64,000 nucleotides of DNA from Hypericum androsaemum (lineage: Eukaryota > Streptophyta > Magnoliopsida > Malpighiales > Hypericaceae), in NCBI GenBank assembly GCA_963995505.1, contig OZ023190.1, positions 14,068,092 to 14,132,091 of the forward strand. The letters are read 5' to 3'. How positions within the stretch are numbered: position 1 is the first letter of the stretch; every line of letters begins with the position of its first letter. A model generated the notes under the pieces. It was not told the DNA's origin. It did not search any database and saw only the letters and a program-made list of their open reading frames with translations. The position numbers and the translations under genes were made by a program. Positions 11,506-23,610 of this stretch are shown one piece after another.

Positions 11506-11761
11506 GGTAGATTTGGCAGAAAATGGGCTAGTCCTCATAATTCAAACAAATATTATTTTATATACAAATCAATATCATTTCACATGTAAATCAACATCAT
11601 GCAAACACATATTATTTCACATGCAAACCAATATTATTTCATATGCAAACCAATATCACTTGATAGGTTATTGACAATCAGATTTAAAGACAATCAAATC
11701 TGACGGCCCAAAATTTAGTCCCCACCTGAGAACAAATTTTATTTAGTCTCCACTCAATCCG
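11506..11761 (-). mobile_element. MITE copy 1 (AAACCAATATCA family)
   Basis: About 256 bp. The right end GTCTCCACTCAATCCG matches the end of copy 2 at 29127-29391; the left end is decayed. Between the ends lie degenerate ~20-bp tandem units with the core CAAACCAATATCA, then TTATTGACAATCAGATTT and CTGACGGCCCAAAAT, all shared with copy 2 in the opposite orientation. No coding capacity. Confidence 0.65.
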
Positions 11762-12400
11762 CTCTCGTTGCCAAATGTATCACTTTATAACCCGTAGTTG
11801 TCCGGACATTTGGAATGAGAGAGAGAATTGAATGAGAGAGAAAGAAAGGGGGTTGGATTGATCTGATGATGATTAGTGGATGCTGTTGGGTAGTTCGATG
11901 ATATCTAAGCAAGTTGTGTACTCCCTTAGAGATGGCCCATTAGCTTAATTTCGTATAGCTTAGAATTAAATATTTTCCAGATATAAAGTGGCGCTATATA
12001 TTGCGGATTTGTTTACCTCGAAGATAAGTTTTCTCAAAATTAGATTTTCATTTTAATCCCAAATTTATTTATTGTTTTTAAAAAACCCCTCTAAATACTT
12101 AAAAAAATGCAATCCTTCTCCACCTCCTTCTTAATTTTCATCTCGTCAAATCACTAACGAGCTCTCCCTCCAACTTCCTCCCGTCACGTCATCTCTAAAC
12201 CACCTTCTTTTTCTCGGTCATCCTGCCACCTTCCCACCCACATTCCCTTGGCAATTCCATCCGCTCAACAGTCACAGACTTGTATCATAATTAGAAAAGC
12301 AAGAACGTGCTCGAGATGAACATGTGTTCCTTGAGAAGGGCAGTACACTGCATCTCCTAACTATTTCCAAATTCTTGAATCAAGCATCTCCTAACCCATA

Positions 12401-12598
12401 TCAGCCATTTTGCAGGAGGGGGCCGGGCACGGTAACGGAAGCATCCTCAAAAGTCAAGATGAAGACCCTAACGGGGCTAGCAGCAAGCATGAAGCCTGTG
12501 ACCGCCCCGCCGATCACCTGCTCGTCGCTGAAGATTAAAACTGCCTCGACGAGGCTGTCACAGCCGTGGGCGTTTATCTAGCTGGAGAGGGAGACAAG
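12401..12598 (-). pseudogene. AHL (PPC/DUF296 domain) gene fragment, copy A
   Basis: On the minus strand one frame reads VSLS, then EAVLIF, QVIGGAVTGFMLAASPV and RVFILTFEDAS. This resembles the end of the PPC domain of AT-hook nuclear proteins (G-G-x-V-x-G-x-L-x-A-A-x-P-V followed by a beta strand). An in-frame TAG near 12578 replaces the codon that is TGG in copy B. No AT-hook is found nearby, so only the domain's C-terminal half survives. Confidence 0.55.
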
Positions 12599-13269
12599 AA
12601 GAGTGATAAAAGAAGTTAAATGCTAATTTTAAAGTCTGATATCTCAAGTTTCTAAGATCTATAATCAATTAATTAGAACCCTATTTTTTTAAAAACTAAT
12701 ATAATTTACTTTATATACCCTATATGACCATGCGATTTCAATTTCAAAAAAGAGTCAAACGAGTTACTTGTTATTCATGTCATTGATGATAATATAGCTT
12801 GTATTTTTAGGTACCAGAAGAAAAGAACAGCTTCCATCTTCTACTTGGACGTTGATGTGCAGCAGCGCTGCATTGACTATCCAACCAATTAACCTTATTT
12901 GTAACCATTGGAAGTGGTACACTAATAAATTGTTATTTGTTGCCAAATCATAGTTGCAGCAAGATATCCATTGTTACGCAAAGCTTCAAGGTTATCCAAA
13001 TTGATAATTATTTCAAAAGCTTCCATGTCGATGTCAGCTAGCATTTGATTTTCAATGTCATGTCTATGAGTCATCGAAATCCGTCCTGTCCAAAACCTTT
13101 AGAAATTTACAATAGTTGGAAAGAATAACATGTTTCATCATGTGTTGGAGAGAATTCTAATCAACATGCACTATTTCATGAACAATAATAACATATGGAA
13201 AACTATTATCTTCTGTGATTGTTGCAATAAGATCTATAAGCTTTTTTTTAACACATGCTCTTGCACAGT

Positions 13270-13500
13270 CGATTTCTTTATGTACCGGTACATTATGAAG
13301 TCAAACCACATTTGCTCAAGTTGTCTGGCATGTTATAGCTTACATCTCTGGGTGATGGACCAAGTTCCCAAAAATACCATCTTCTTTAACTTGAGAGTTC
13401 TAAAGACAATCTCTAAGTTACCATACATCAAACCATAGATCTTCAGAGTTCTCAAGTTACTATGCTCTATAAGGTGTAAATACAATGAGACTTCACTCAA
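13270..13500 (-). pseudogene. LRR-like gene fragment, copy A
   Basis: The minus strand contains LRTLKIYGLMYGNLEIVF-like text, resembling leucine-rich repeats of plant resistance or F-box proteins, interrupted by a stop that the copy B version lacks. Too short to assign to a family. Confidence 0.35.
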
Positions 13501-14727
13501 CTCCAATATTTAGAGCGAGGGACAACTCTTTAGTATAGTGTTTGCGTAAATTTCTCCCTCGTATATTTGCAAATTGACCCAAGTTACTCCAATTCAAGGA
13601 TATCCCTCAAGCTTGAATGAACAATTTTCAGTTCTATCTCAATGTCAGTTTGCACATCAATGTAAACATTTTTTTTTCACTATTCAAAGTCAGTACCAGC
13701 AGAAATATAAATTAGTTGTGTCGATGAACATCCGGTTACTATCTAAAATTATCCAGAAAATATTTATGAATATAAAAAGAGACAATTTGATTATATATAT
13801 ATATATTCCAAATAGAAATTATTTTCTTTTTTCTCAATATCTAAAATTTAGTTATTTAATCAATTACACATTTTATTTTTTTTCTCGTAAAATAATTATT
13901 TGGGTACAATATTCCCAAATATTATAGCTTTCTTTCAAACACAGTTTTCTCTCTTTGACTTTACATAGGAGAGAGGAGATCAAGGATCACCATCTTAAAG
14001 GCGGTAAAAGTGATATATGAGAGTTGTGTCTTGAGAGCATGATCACACTGAAACTTCTGGTTGTATTGAGTTGCAATATCAAGATTTATGAGATGAAACT
14101 GGGGCTAGAGCTGAAGATGGGCCACACCCGGATGGGCCTCCTTATCATGATAGCTTCTTATCAAGATGAGTTGTAATATCCTGATTTGCCAGATTAAATG
14201 GGAGCTCGAAGTGAAGATGAGCCACACCTGGACAAGCCTCTTTATCAGGATGGGCTTCTTATCAGTGGAGATGGGTCGTAGGCCACATATGTTTAGTTAT
14301 TAGATAAAGAAGGGCAAACTTTTAAATACGAGGGTAGAATTATAAATATAACAAAATGAAGTAGTATAAGTAGCTGACTTATGAGTAAAGATATGTGAGA
14401 TTTAATGGCATCATTAGGTCTAGAAATTTTTTAACTAAGTCCAGACCAAGACTAATCAACCACTATTAAATTCCTCCATGCTAATATCCCTTACCAAGGA
14501 TTCACTTCCCCAGTTTTTACAATTTACTGTAGCAGACTTGCTTAGAGGCAAGAAATAGTGACCACAATTATTAGGAATATAAGTAAGCTCTTCGTTAGTT
14601 TGATTTAAAAGCTAGCATTACTGAGTTCCATAAGAAATCTAAAATTGGATAATCTAATAGAGAAGGGCAGTACAATACATCTCCTAACTATTTCCAAATT
14701 CTTGAATCAAGCATCTCCTAACCCATG

Positions 14728-14925
14728 TCAGCCATTCTGCATGAGGGGGCAGAGCACGGTAACAGAAGCTTCCTCAAATGCCAGGATGAAGACCCTGACG
14801 GGGCTAGCAGCAAGCACGGAGCCCGTGATCGCCCCGTAGATCACCTGCCCGTTGCCGAAGGTTAAAACTGCCTCGATGAGGTTGTCACCGCATGGGCGTT
14901 GATCCAGCCGGAGAGGGAGACGGGA
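14728..14925 (-). pseudogene. AHL (PPC/DUF296 domain) gene fragment, copy B
   Basis: Same fragment as copy A: EAVLTFGNGQVIYGAITGSV then LAASPVRVFILAFEEAS. Here the VSLSGWINAH codon that is stop in copy A is intact, but a one-base deletion near 14893 shifts the frame. The two copies therefore carry different inactivating lesions. Confidence 0.55.
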
Positions 14926-15591
14926 AGAGTGATAAAAGAAGTTAAATGCTAGTTTTAAAGTCTGATCTCTTAAGTTTTCAAGACCTATAATCAATTAATT
15001 AGAACCCTATTTTTTAAGAACTAATCTAATTTACTTTATATACCCTATATGACCATGTGATTTCAATTTCAAAAAAAGATTTAAACGAGTTACTTGTTAT
15101 TCATGTCATTGATGACAATATAGCTTGTATTTTTAGGCACCAGGAGAAAAGAATAGCTTCCACCTTCTACTTGGACGATGATGTGCAGCAGCGCTGTATT
15201 GATTATCCAATCAATTAACCTTATTTTCAACCGTTGAAAGTACACTAATCAATTGTTATTTGTCGCCAAATCATAGTTGCAACAAGATATCCCTTGTTGC
15301 GCAAAGCTTCATGGTTATCCAAATTGCTAATTATTTCAAAAGCTTCCATGTCGATGTCAGCTAGCATTTGATTTTCAATATCACGTCTATGAGTCATCGA
15401 AGTCCGTCCTGTCTAAAACCTTTAGAAATTTATAATAGTTAGAAAGAATAACATGTTTCATGATGTGTTAGAGAGAATTCTAATCAACGTGCACTATTTC
15501 ATGAACAACAATAACATATGGAAAACTATTATCTTCAGCGATGTGACTTCGATCCTCACATCAATGAAATCGGTGATTGTTGCAATAAGAT

Positions 15592-15876
15592 CTATAAGCT
15601 TTTTTTTAACACATGCTCTTGCACAGTCGATTTTTTTATGTACTGGTACATTATGAAGTCAAACCACAGTTGCTCAAGTTGTCTGGCATGTTCTAGCTTA
15701 CATCTCTGGGTATTGGACCAAGTTCCCGAAAATACCATCTTCTTTAACTTTGGAGTTCTAAAGACAATCTCCAAGTTACCATACATCAAACTATGGATCT
15801 TCAGAGTTCTTAAGTTACTATGCCCAATAAGGTATAAATACAACAAGACTTCACTCAACTCCAAGACGAGGGACAA
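15592..15876 (-). pseudogene. LRR-like gene fragment, copy B
   Basis: A 94-aa open frame includes ELSEVLLYLYLIGHSNLRTL and MYGNLEIVFRTPKLKKMVF, spaced like LRR strands. There is no start context or neighbouring exon with domain content. Probably a relic of an NLR or F-box/LRR gene. Confidence 0.35.
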
Positions 15877-16139
15877 CTCTTTAGTATGGTGTCTGCGTAA
15901 ATTTCTCTCTCGTATACTTGCAAATTGACCGAGTTACTCCAATTCAAGGATATCCCTCAAGCTTGAAAGTACAGTTTTCAGTTGTATCTCAATGTCAGTT
16001 TGCACATCAATGTTAAACATTTTTTTCCACTATTCAAAGTCAGTACCAGCAGAAATATAAATTAGTTGTGTTGATGAACATCCGGTTGCTATGTGAAATT
16101 ATCCAGAAAATATGTATGAATATAAAAAGAGACAATTTG

Positions 16140-16143
<4 letters not shown>

Positions 16144-16178
<35 letters not shown>
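16144..16178. repeat. (AT)n microsatellite
   Basis: About 17 AT units inside duplication copy B; the matching site in copy A has only about 7. Confidence 0.9.
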
Positions 16179-16180
<2 letters not shown>

Positions 16181-16929
16181 CAAATAGAAATTATTTTCTT
16201 TTTTTTCAATATCTAAAATTTAGTTATTTAATTAATTACACATTTTATTTTTTTCTCGTAAAATAATTATTTGGGTACAATATTCTCAAATATTATAGCT
16301 TTCTTTCAAACGCAGTTTTTTCTCTTTGACTTTTCATGGGAGAGAGGAGGTCAAGGATCACCATCTTAAAGGTGAGAAAAGTGGTATATGGGAGTTGTGT
16401 CTTGAGAGCATGATCACACTGAAACTTCTGGTTATATTGAGCTGCAATGTCAAGATTTATCAGTTGAAACTGGGGCTAGAGCTGAAGACGGGCCACACCC
16501 GGATGGGCCTCCTTATCAGGACAGCTTATTATCAAGATGAGTTGCAATATCCTGATTTGCCAGATTAAATGGGAGCTGGAAGTGATATGAGCCACACCTA
16601 GACGGGCCTCTTTATCAGGATGGGCTTCTTATCAGTGGAGATGGGTCGTAGACCACATATGTTAAGTTATTAGATAAAGAAGGGCAAACTTTTAAATACG
16701 TGTATGAGAGTAGAATTATAAATATAACAAAATAAGTAGTATAAGTAGCTGATACTTGTACATAGAAAAAAAGAGAAATGAAGCCGAAATTATTTTCCAC
16801 TTCCCAAAAATAACCGCATCCAATTTTCTTTCTTCTAGCTCATATCTCAGCTCTTGACTCATTCTTCTGCTATAATTTTAGCTCGGGATTTCCTTTTTTC
16901 CATTGTGGAAAGTAAATGGAGTTAAAAAA

Positions 16930-17540
16930 TGTGTTCAGAGTTTGCCTTCTCAAGTTTTCGAGACCTCCAATAATTAGTTAAGATCTTGTTTTTTAATAAC
17001 TAATCTAATCTAATTTACTTTATGTATCATATTTATAACCCTCAGATTTCGATTTGATACAAGATTCAAATCAATTGTTGTTGTAACTCGGTAACTTGTA
17101 ATTCGTGTCACTAATAACAATATCACCTATATTTCTAAGCAGCAGAGAACAGCTTCCATCTCCTACTTGGTGATAAGGTGCAACGATGCTTCATCCAGTT
17201 AAACCATACACTAATAAACTGTTATTTGTTGCCAAATATATTTTAATGGTAGATCATAGTTGTCATTCCACTCTCTGTAATTTCAATGTGAGTTCGTGGA
17301 GCTAAGTTAAATAATTTTTAGAAAAATTATGCCACTAATCAAAGTCAATATCCTACACAAATATAAATTAGTAGTGTCGTTGAGTATCCACATACTAGTT
17401 GACTTTAACTAGAAAATATTTATACATATAACCGGAGACAATTTGATCGTTTTTGTACATTATATATATTCCAAATAAAAGTTATTATCCTTTTCTCAAT
17501 ATCTAAATTTTAGTAATTCAATTAGTTTTGACACATTTTG
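16930..17540 (+). repeat. Third, older partial copy of the tandem unit
   Basis: Ordered matches to the middle of copies A and B: AATCTAATTTACTTTAT, CAGCTTCCATC..CTACTTGG, TAATAAACTGTTATTTGTTG, and TATATTCCAAATA..AGTTATTATC. It lacks the AHL and LRR pieces and is much more diverged, so the array began before the A/B duplication. Confidence 0.55.
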
Positions 17541-18551
17541 GACCAATATTAATATCAGCATCCTATGATTAAAATTGCAAACAACCAGTTGCCACCCTAA
17601 CTTTTGGAATCCAGCTTATTTCCAAGTGTTAGATTTTGAACTTGGAACTCAATCCAATACCTTATTCTTGATCATATATACGATTAGGATCCATTTATAT
17701 TTTCACCAAAATAGAATTGTTCTTGTGTTTTGTAATTCAAGGAAACCATTTTCTTATTTTTGGAGAGCGAGAGGTAAGTGACAGGGCGGTGAAAGGTTTT
17801 GAGAGGGCAAAATAACTTCATTTGTTTTGATAGGTTGTTCTTGACTACCCATATCACACATTTATTGAAAAATGTAAGTTATACATGTTTTCATCTAGGG
17901 TTTGGACACTGATGTATATTTTAACTTTTTTCTTTTCTTTGATCAATAAAGCTCTCATAAATTGAAAAATGTAAGTTATTTTCCCTCGCCAGATTTTTCT
18001 TTTCCTTAGGCGAGAAAGAATTTTCCAGTTGTCATTTTTCGCATGTACCAAATATTGAAAACTAGAAAACGAAGAGAATATAGTATTATGTAATTATTTT
18101 ATTTTTTATTTACAGTTGAGTGTTAATCAAGGTTTTCAAATACGACCCGGAGATCGACCCGGATTTTGGGCCGAACTCTGGGTCGACCAGTCTGACCGGT
18201 CGAACCGCAGGTCGGACCGGATCTTATATTATTTTTTGGAAATTTTTTTAAATATATATGTATATATAGTCAGTAATCAAATCAGTATATAATTGTATAT
18301 CTAATCACATACACACCTCCAAAAATTAATAAATAGTTAAATACATATTGAAACATAATCATCAAACTCAAAGTTCAAACTCAATATTCATATTCCATAA
18401 TCCATACAATCATTAATCAAAACATCAAAAAAACTAAATTCCAATACATCCAAAGCAAGTAGCCAGTAGCTACATCAAAATTCAAATCTCAAACCCAATA
18501 TCCATACAATCAAAGCAACATCACACCAAATATGAAATATCCATACAACAG

Positions 18552-21034
18552 TTAAATATCCAAATCTTGTGGTTCTTCTCGTGGCAATGCATGTGCTAGC
18601 CAATCTTCATTCTCCCAATCCGTTCCAGAAACAGGTAGCACCGCAATATCATCTTTACACCAAAAATTTAACAACATTAATAATATAGTATTTGCATTGA
18701 AGAACATCTTAATATTATAATATGAAAAAAATTACAAACCTGCAGCTATAAGCGAATCTACTTCCAGACCTTCATCTTGTTGTTGAGCACAAATCGGTGC
18801 TTCCTCTAGGATAGTTTCCAATTCATCTACACCAATATCTCCTTCCTGTTCTTGCTCAGTAATCCAAAATTCTGTCTTGTCAATGGATTCATAATCAATA
18901 GGATCATATGACTGTTGTGCACGCTTGGACCTAAAAATTAAAAACATAGTTTAGTCATAACATAAGTTATCTATCAAGTTATTCATTCTTTGACAATGCA
19001 TTCATACCTATTCCGTAAGCGCAAATTATAATGAATATAGACCAAGTCATTAAGTCTTTCATGCTCTAGTCGATTTCTCCTTTTTGAATGAATCCAATCA
19101 AATGTGCTCCAATTGCGCTCACAACCCGATGAAGAAGCTGTTTGACTGAGAAATCTGATTGCGAACTTTTGCAACGTTGGTGTACTCCCTCCAAATGACT
19201 TCCACCATGCATCTGTCAAAAATAATATCCCTAATTAATATACATAAAATAATTTTTATTTATACCAAAGTTATGAATTACATAGAATATTTGTAATTAC
19301 CTGGACTAAGAGACTTCGACAAATCCAATGCCATTTTATGTGCAAAAGATGGTAGTCTACGATTTTTGAAGTGCTCCATTTCATGATATAGCTTTTTTCC
19401 ATCTATTTACCTATCTTCTTCTGTAAGGTTGCAAAATCAAGCATAGCTTGGATAACAATTTGCTTCTTGCAATAAGTGTCCTGATCATACTGAACGGCGG
19501 GATTCAATTGGTATGCTAGCATGTGAATAGGATGACAAAACATGCCTCTCCACCTAGCCTTGATGATATCAGTATAAGGCTTGTAAAGTCTCTTTTTGTT
19601 TAAAAACATATCTTTAATGGCTTTACGTGCCCTACACATACCATCATAGACATATCCCATTGCAGGCTTATCATCAGCATCACAAATACGCAATAGACGC
19701 ATCAAAGGAGCCATCAACTTCACAGCAATCGCGGCATTGGTCCAAAACCTGTAATCCAAAATAATTTGCTTCACTTCAATACCCTTCGCCATCCTCACAA
19801 ATTTTGTGTAATCTTGAGATACGACCAAAGCTTCCAAGTCTGCCCTGTGGTCAAGCAAACTTTGAAGTGCTATAAACGTTGTAGCAAAGCGTGTAGCACC
19901 GGGTCTAACAATCTCATTCCAACTTGGACGTTGCCTCAACTAATTCAAAGTCGACTTGTGATTGTACACAAAGATAGTGATCTTAGAACCCGAAGTAGCT
20001 GTCAATTTCATCAACGGCATTTCACAAATGTCCTTCAAAATCAAGTTGATGCAATGTGCAGCACACGGAGACCAAAAGATGCTCATATACTTTTCATTCA
20101 ATAATTTCCCAGCTACCTTATAGTTAGCTCCATTATCAGTCACAAGTTGAACAACATTATCAACACCAGCCCACTCAACAATCTCAGAAAATAAGTTACA
20201 TAATGTTGGAGCATCTGAGATGAAACCTGAGGCATCAACGGACTTCACAAATGTGATCCCTTTAGGACAAGAGATCAAAAAATTGATCAATGGCCTTTGT
20301 CTACCATCCGTCCAACCATCCGTCATAATAGTGCATCCCGTGTCCTTCCAAACTTTTCTATAATCCTCAACAATCAACTCCACTGATTTTTTGGCATCTT
20401 TTAGCAATCCAACACGCACAGCGTGATATGATGGATGTTCATATCCATGGCCCATTGCAATACTCTTGTTAATAGCTACTTGCAAATAAGGCGACTTCAA
20501 AGCATTAAACGGAAGTCCAGCATCATAAAACCACATTCCCCAAGCCAAATCAGTGTCATGCAATCTTTCCTTACTTTGTAGTGCAGCTTTAATACCAGGT
20601 TGAGAATGATCACGCACACCATGCTTAAAAAGCCTTTGAAAACTTGCATCAATACCTCTTTTCTTTGAAGGAGGTAGCAGTGGCATCGTAACTTCCTCAC
20701 TATCGATACTCTCAAAGCTTCCCGACTTCTCCTTCAACTTCTTGGAATTCTCAGAATTTATACTTATAAGTTTTTCCCGTACATCACTTGCAACCTTTTT
20801 GCATATCTCAACGTCTCCTCTTACTCCCATCAAGTGTTGCTTGAACCTAGAAACTCCACCACCAGCAATAGTTTTTTGACAAAAGGTGCATTGAATTGAT
20901 TTCTTACCCGAATTATCGAGTAGAATTGCATATTCCCATGCCGCATCCCTCTTTTGTCTCACATTTGGAACAGCGCTTGATTGTGTTGGAGTTTCGGCTT
21001 CCGATTCAGGACGAGTAGCTCCCGAGTTAGACAT
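18552..21034 (-). pseudogene. hAT transposase with in-frame stop and frameshift
   Basis: Start ATG is at 21032-21034. A BED-type zinc finger comes first (CTFCQKTIAGGGVSRFKQHL), then the DUF659 domain (MTDGWTDGRQRPLINFL and LVTDNGANY), then the hAT C-terminal dimerisation region (WWKSFGGSTPTLQKFAIRFL and SSGCERNWSTF, with a CERNWS core). Four exons are inferred: 21034-19301, 19212-19008, 18930-18740 and 18652-18552, ending at TAA. An in-frame TAG interrupts the frame at about 19940 between ITIFVYNHKSTLN and LRQRPSW, and a one-base shift near 19403 separates ATLQKKIGK from KLYHEMEHFKNRR. The copy therefore looks inactive but could be moved in trans. Confidence 0.85.
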
Positions 21035-21099
21035 AATTATCACCTATCAATAATCAATCAAACAAGCAAGAAACCACATAAGAGCCCAGCCATTCAGAA

Positions 21100-21400
21100 A
21101 CCCAGAAACCCAGCAATTACAGAAGCCAGAAGCATCGATAAAGAGACCACCCAATCGATTCGAAACCCAGAAATGCAAGAGACCACCCAATCGATTCAAA
21201 ATCCAGAAATGAAAGAGACCACCCAACGAAGCCAACGAAACCCTCGGGGACGGGTCGATTCAAAATCAAACGAAGCCTAGAAACAACCTAACGAAGCCAA
21301 CAAAACCCTCGGGGATGGGATGCAAGAGACAACCTAACGGAGCCAACGAAATCCAGAAACTAATCGATTCAATGAAACCTAACGAAGCCAACGAAACCCA
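21100..21400. repeat. Short tandem repeats in the hAT leader
   Basis: Repeated ~33-bp units built from GAGACCACCCAATCGATTC and CGAAGCCAACGAAACCC. Several units are near-identical. These are internal to the transposon and lie upstream of its transposase start. Confidence 0.7.
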
Positions 21401-21460
21401 GCAATTACAAACCGCAGACTCACAGAACTCGTTGCCGAAGCTGGTCGAACGGAGCTACCT

Positions 21461-21492
21461 GAGGGGGGGGGAGAGAGAGAGAGAGAGAGAGG
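21461..21492. repeat. G-run plus (GA)n microsatellite
   Basis: Nine G followed by about ten GA units, inside the hAT leader. Confidence 0.85.
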
Positions 21493-21725
21493 AGCTACCT
21501 GAAGAGAGCGGAGCTGAGGCCGGAAGCTGGTCGCCGGAGTCGGTCCACGGAAGACGGAACTCGTCGCCGACGTTGGGGAGAGCAGAACTCGAAAATCACC
21601 GGCTTAGGGTTCTTCTTCAATATTTGTGTCGGGGGCGACGGGGAGACGGAAATGGTAGGTTTGTTTGTAACTTTTTAGTTTTTATGTTTTGTAATAAACG
21701 ACAGCCAAGCCGAACGACAATTTTT

Positions 21726-21826
21726 TCAAGCCAACCTTACGAACCCGTAATTTCCGGGTCATTTTCCTGGTCTAACCGCCCGGTCGAACCAGATTTTGGC
21801 CGGTTAGTAAGGTTGGCAAATTAGCG
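21726..21826. repeat. Palindromic-ended insert near the hAT right end
   Basis: GCCAACCTTAC at the left is mirrored by GTAAGGTTGGC at the right, a perfect 11-bp inverted repeat. The ~76-bp core resembles the core at 31319-31394 upstream of RPN6. It may be a tiny MITE nested in the hAT element, or a hAT subterminal hairpin. Confidence 0.45.
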
Positions 21827-23484
21827 TGCAAATCCGGTACGCCTTTGTTACCGAATCACGGTTCAACCGGTTCGACCGGCGGTCGAACCGCGTATTCGAA
21901 AACCTTGGTGTTAATCATTATCTCTTTCTTCAAATAATATATTTTATATTTACAAAATTTTCTGTAACAGAATAAGTCTATGGTCAAGTCTTGAAAACTA
22001 GGGACACTGTTGTCACGTCTTACATTATTAAATTAGGCATACAACTTGTGTTAAGGGGTGACTTTATTTTATACGACAAGATATTTTTAATCGAGGTATT
22101 TTTTCGTGTGAACTTTATTATGATAGAATTTTGACGAGGTCGGCAGATATAATATCGCAAGAAAAAATTCTATACTAAATAAGTTGTAAATATTATTTTA
22201 ATAAATTTTACTAGCCAAAAAAACACAATAATAGTGAAAAATGAAATTTATATACACGGAACCATCATATATCGATACGCTATAAGCAAGAACACAAAGG
22301 AGCACGAAATTTACATGATCAGAGGCTGGACTAACGCATACACAACGTGCTTGTCCAGTTCTCTTCCCTCTTCCTTCTAAAAAAAAGGTTCTCTTCCCTC
22401 TTCACCTACCACAATCACGAAGAATAAGTTGGGAGAGGACAATAAGGGGATATGTACAGAGACAGGGCCTTGGAGGCCCATGCTCTGGTCGAGGTAATTG
22501 ATTGAATTTGGTTAATTTTGTCCGATTTAGGAAAATAATTATTTTGGCACAATATTCTCAAAATATGGAATACGCAAATCAACTATTAAAGATTGTAATT
22601 ACTTAATCAAAAAATTTGAATTCTAACAATAATAACTCAACTCGAATAGAGATCGTTGTATGTGTGCAAAAGCCTACTAATCTGGTTGGTCCACCAGCCA
22701 TGGGCTGGTGGAATAAGAAGGACGGTCGAGGCTCAAAACTCTTTTCATGTTCTACCCAAAAGGTAAAAACATTATCATTCCCTATTCAGTCCAATGCGTT
22801 GCACCACTTCTCCCATATTATCTAGCCCGGCCCATAATAAAGTCGTATCCCAAATTTATTGCTGAGAATCTAGAGTTAGACGAACAATTTTATGCTAGTT
22901 ATATTACTAAATTGGGATCAATAAAAATATAATAAATTTTAAAAGAGAAAATTATTGTAAACTTCATAGTAATAAATTGTAAAATCTCACCGGTCTAAAA
23001 TATGAGTAATATTTTTTTAACAAGTAATTTTTTAAATAAAAATAAACCTTGAAATTGTAAGTAATTAAATTTACTATATTATGGTGAAAATGGTGAGTGC
23101 AATTAAACTTAATATACGATGACATTTCGCTTAAAATATGAGTAATACTTAAATCAGGACCATACTAATTTTTTTTTTGGTTAAATAGGGGGAGCACTAA
23201 ACAATGATGATAAGTGGGCATCGGGATAAGATTAGGTGAATGTGACATGGATATGCTGTCTTTTGTCGTCCATGACTCATTATACACTCTTGACTCTACT
23301 ATCAAGCTTAAGGCTAGGTTTTATATTAAACTAAACTCGATACCTCTCAAGGCTAAGAAATATGCCAATATTGTAACAAATTTATTCTCTTTCCGAGAAT
23401 TAAATAGGTTTCCGCTCAGCAGATTGGGTGCCCAAATATTATGCCTTTTTCCATTTGGAAAAAAAAACATTTTTAGTATATTGA

Positions 23485-23610
23485 AATTATTATCTAGTAG
23501 ACAGAAATGCGTGATAGTAATTTCAACTTTTTGAAGTTTTTGTTTTTCATTTTCTCTTCGATTATTATCTAGTAGTCAGAAATGCGTGACAGTAATTTCA
23601 ACTTTTGAAG
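23485..23610 (+). repeat. Local tandem duplication, period ~75 bp
   Basis: TATCTAGTAG, AGAAATGCGTGA and AGTAATTTCAACTTTT occur in the same order starting at 23491 and again at 23566, with three or four differences. Confidence 0.8.

Larger units (their letters stand above)
12333..14384 (+). repeat. Tandem duplication, copy A (2.05 kb)
   Basis: This unit is repeated in direct orientation at 14660-16753, an offset of about 2.33 kb, with high identity by eye and scattered indels. It carries a reverse-strand AHL PPC-domain fragment, a reverse-strand LRR-like fragment, an AT tract and a GC-richer tail of repeated motifs around CACACCCGGATGGGCC. All reading frames are broken. Confidence 0.85.
14660..16753 (+). 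repeat. Tandem duplication, copy B (2.09 kb)
   Basis: Direct repeat of 12333-14384. It differs by an expanded AT microsatellite (about 16144-16178, much shorter in copy A), an extra block around 15535-15570 (GACTTCGATCCTCACATC) and many point changes. The two copies are separated by about 275 bp of unrelated AT-rich DNA. Confidence 0.85.
18128..21907 (-). mobile_element. hAT transposon, 3780 bp, complete ends and exact 8-bp TSD
   Basis: The left end starts CAAGGTTTTCAAATACG and the right end finishes CGTATTCGAAAACCTTG: a 17-bp terminal inverted repeat with one mismatch. Both sides are flanked by GTGTTAAT (18120-18127 and 21908-21915), an exact 8-bp target duplication typical of hAT. Subterminal DNA on both sides is rich in CGACC/GGTCG motifs. 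The interior encodes a hAT transposase on the minus strand. The leader region holds ~33-bp tandem repeats (21100-21400) and a GA tract. Confidence 0.93.
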
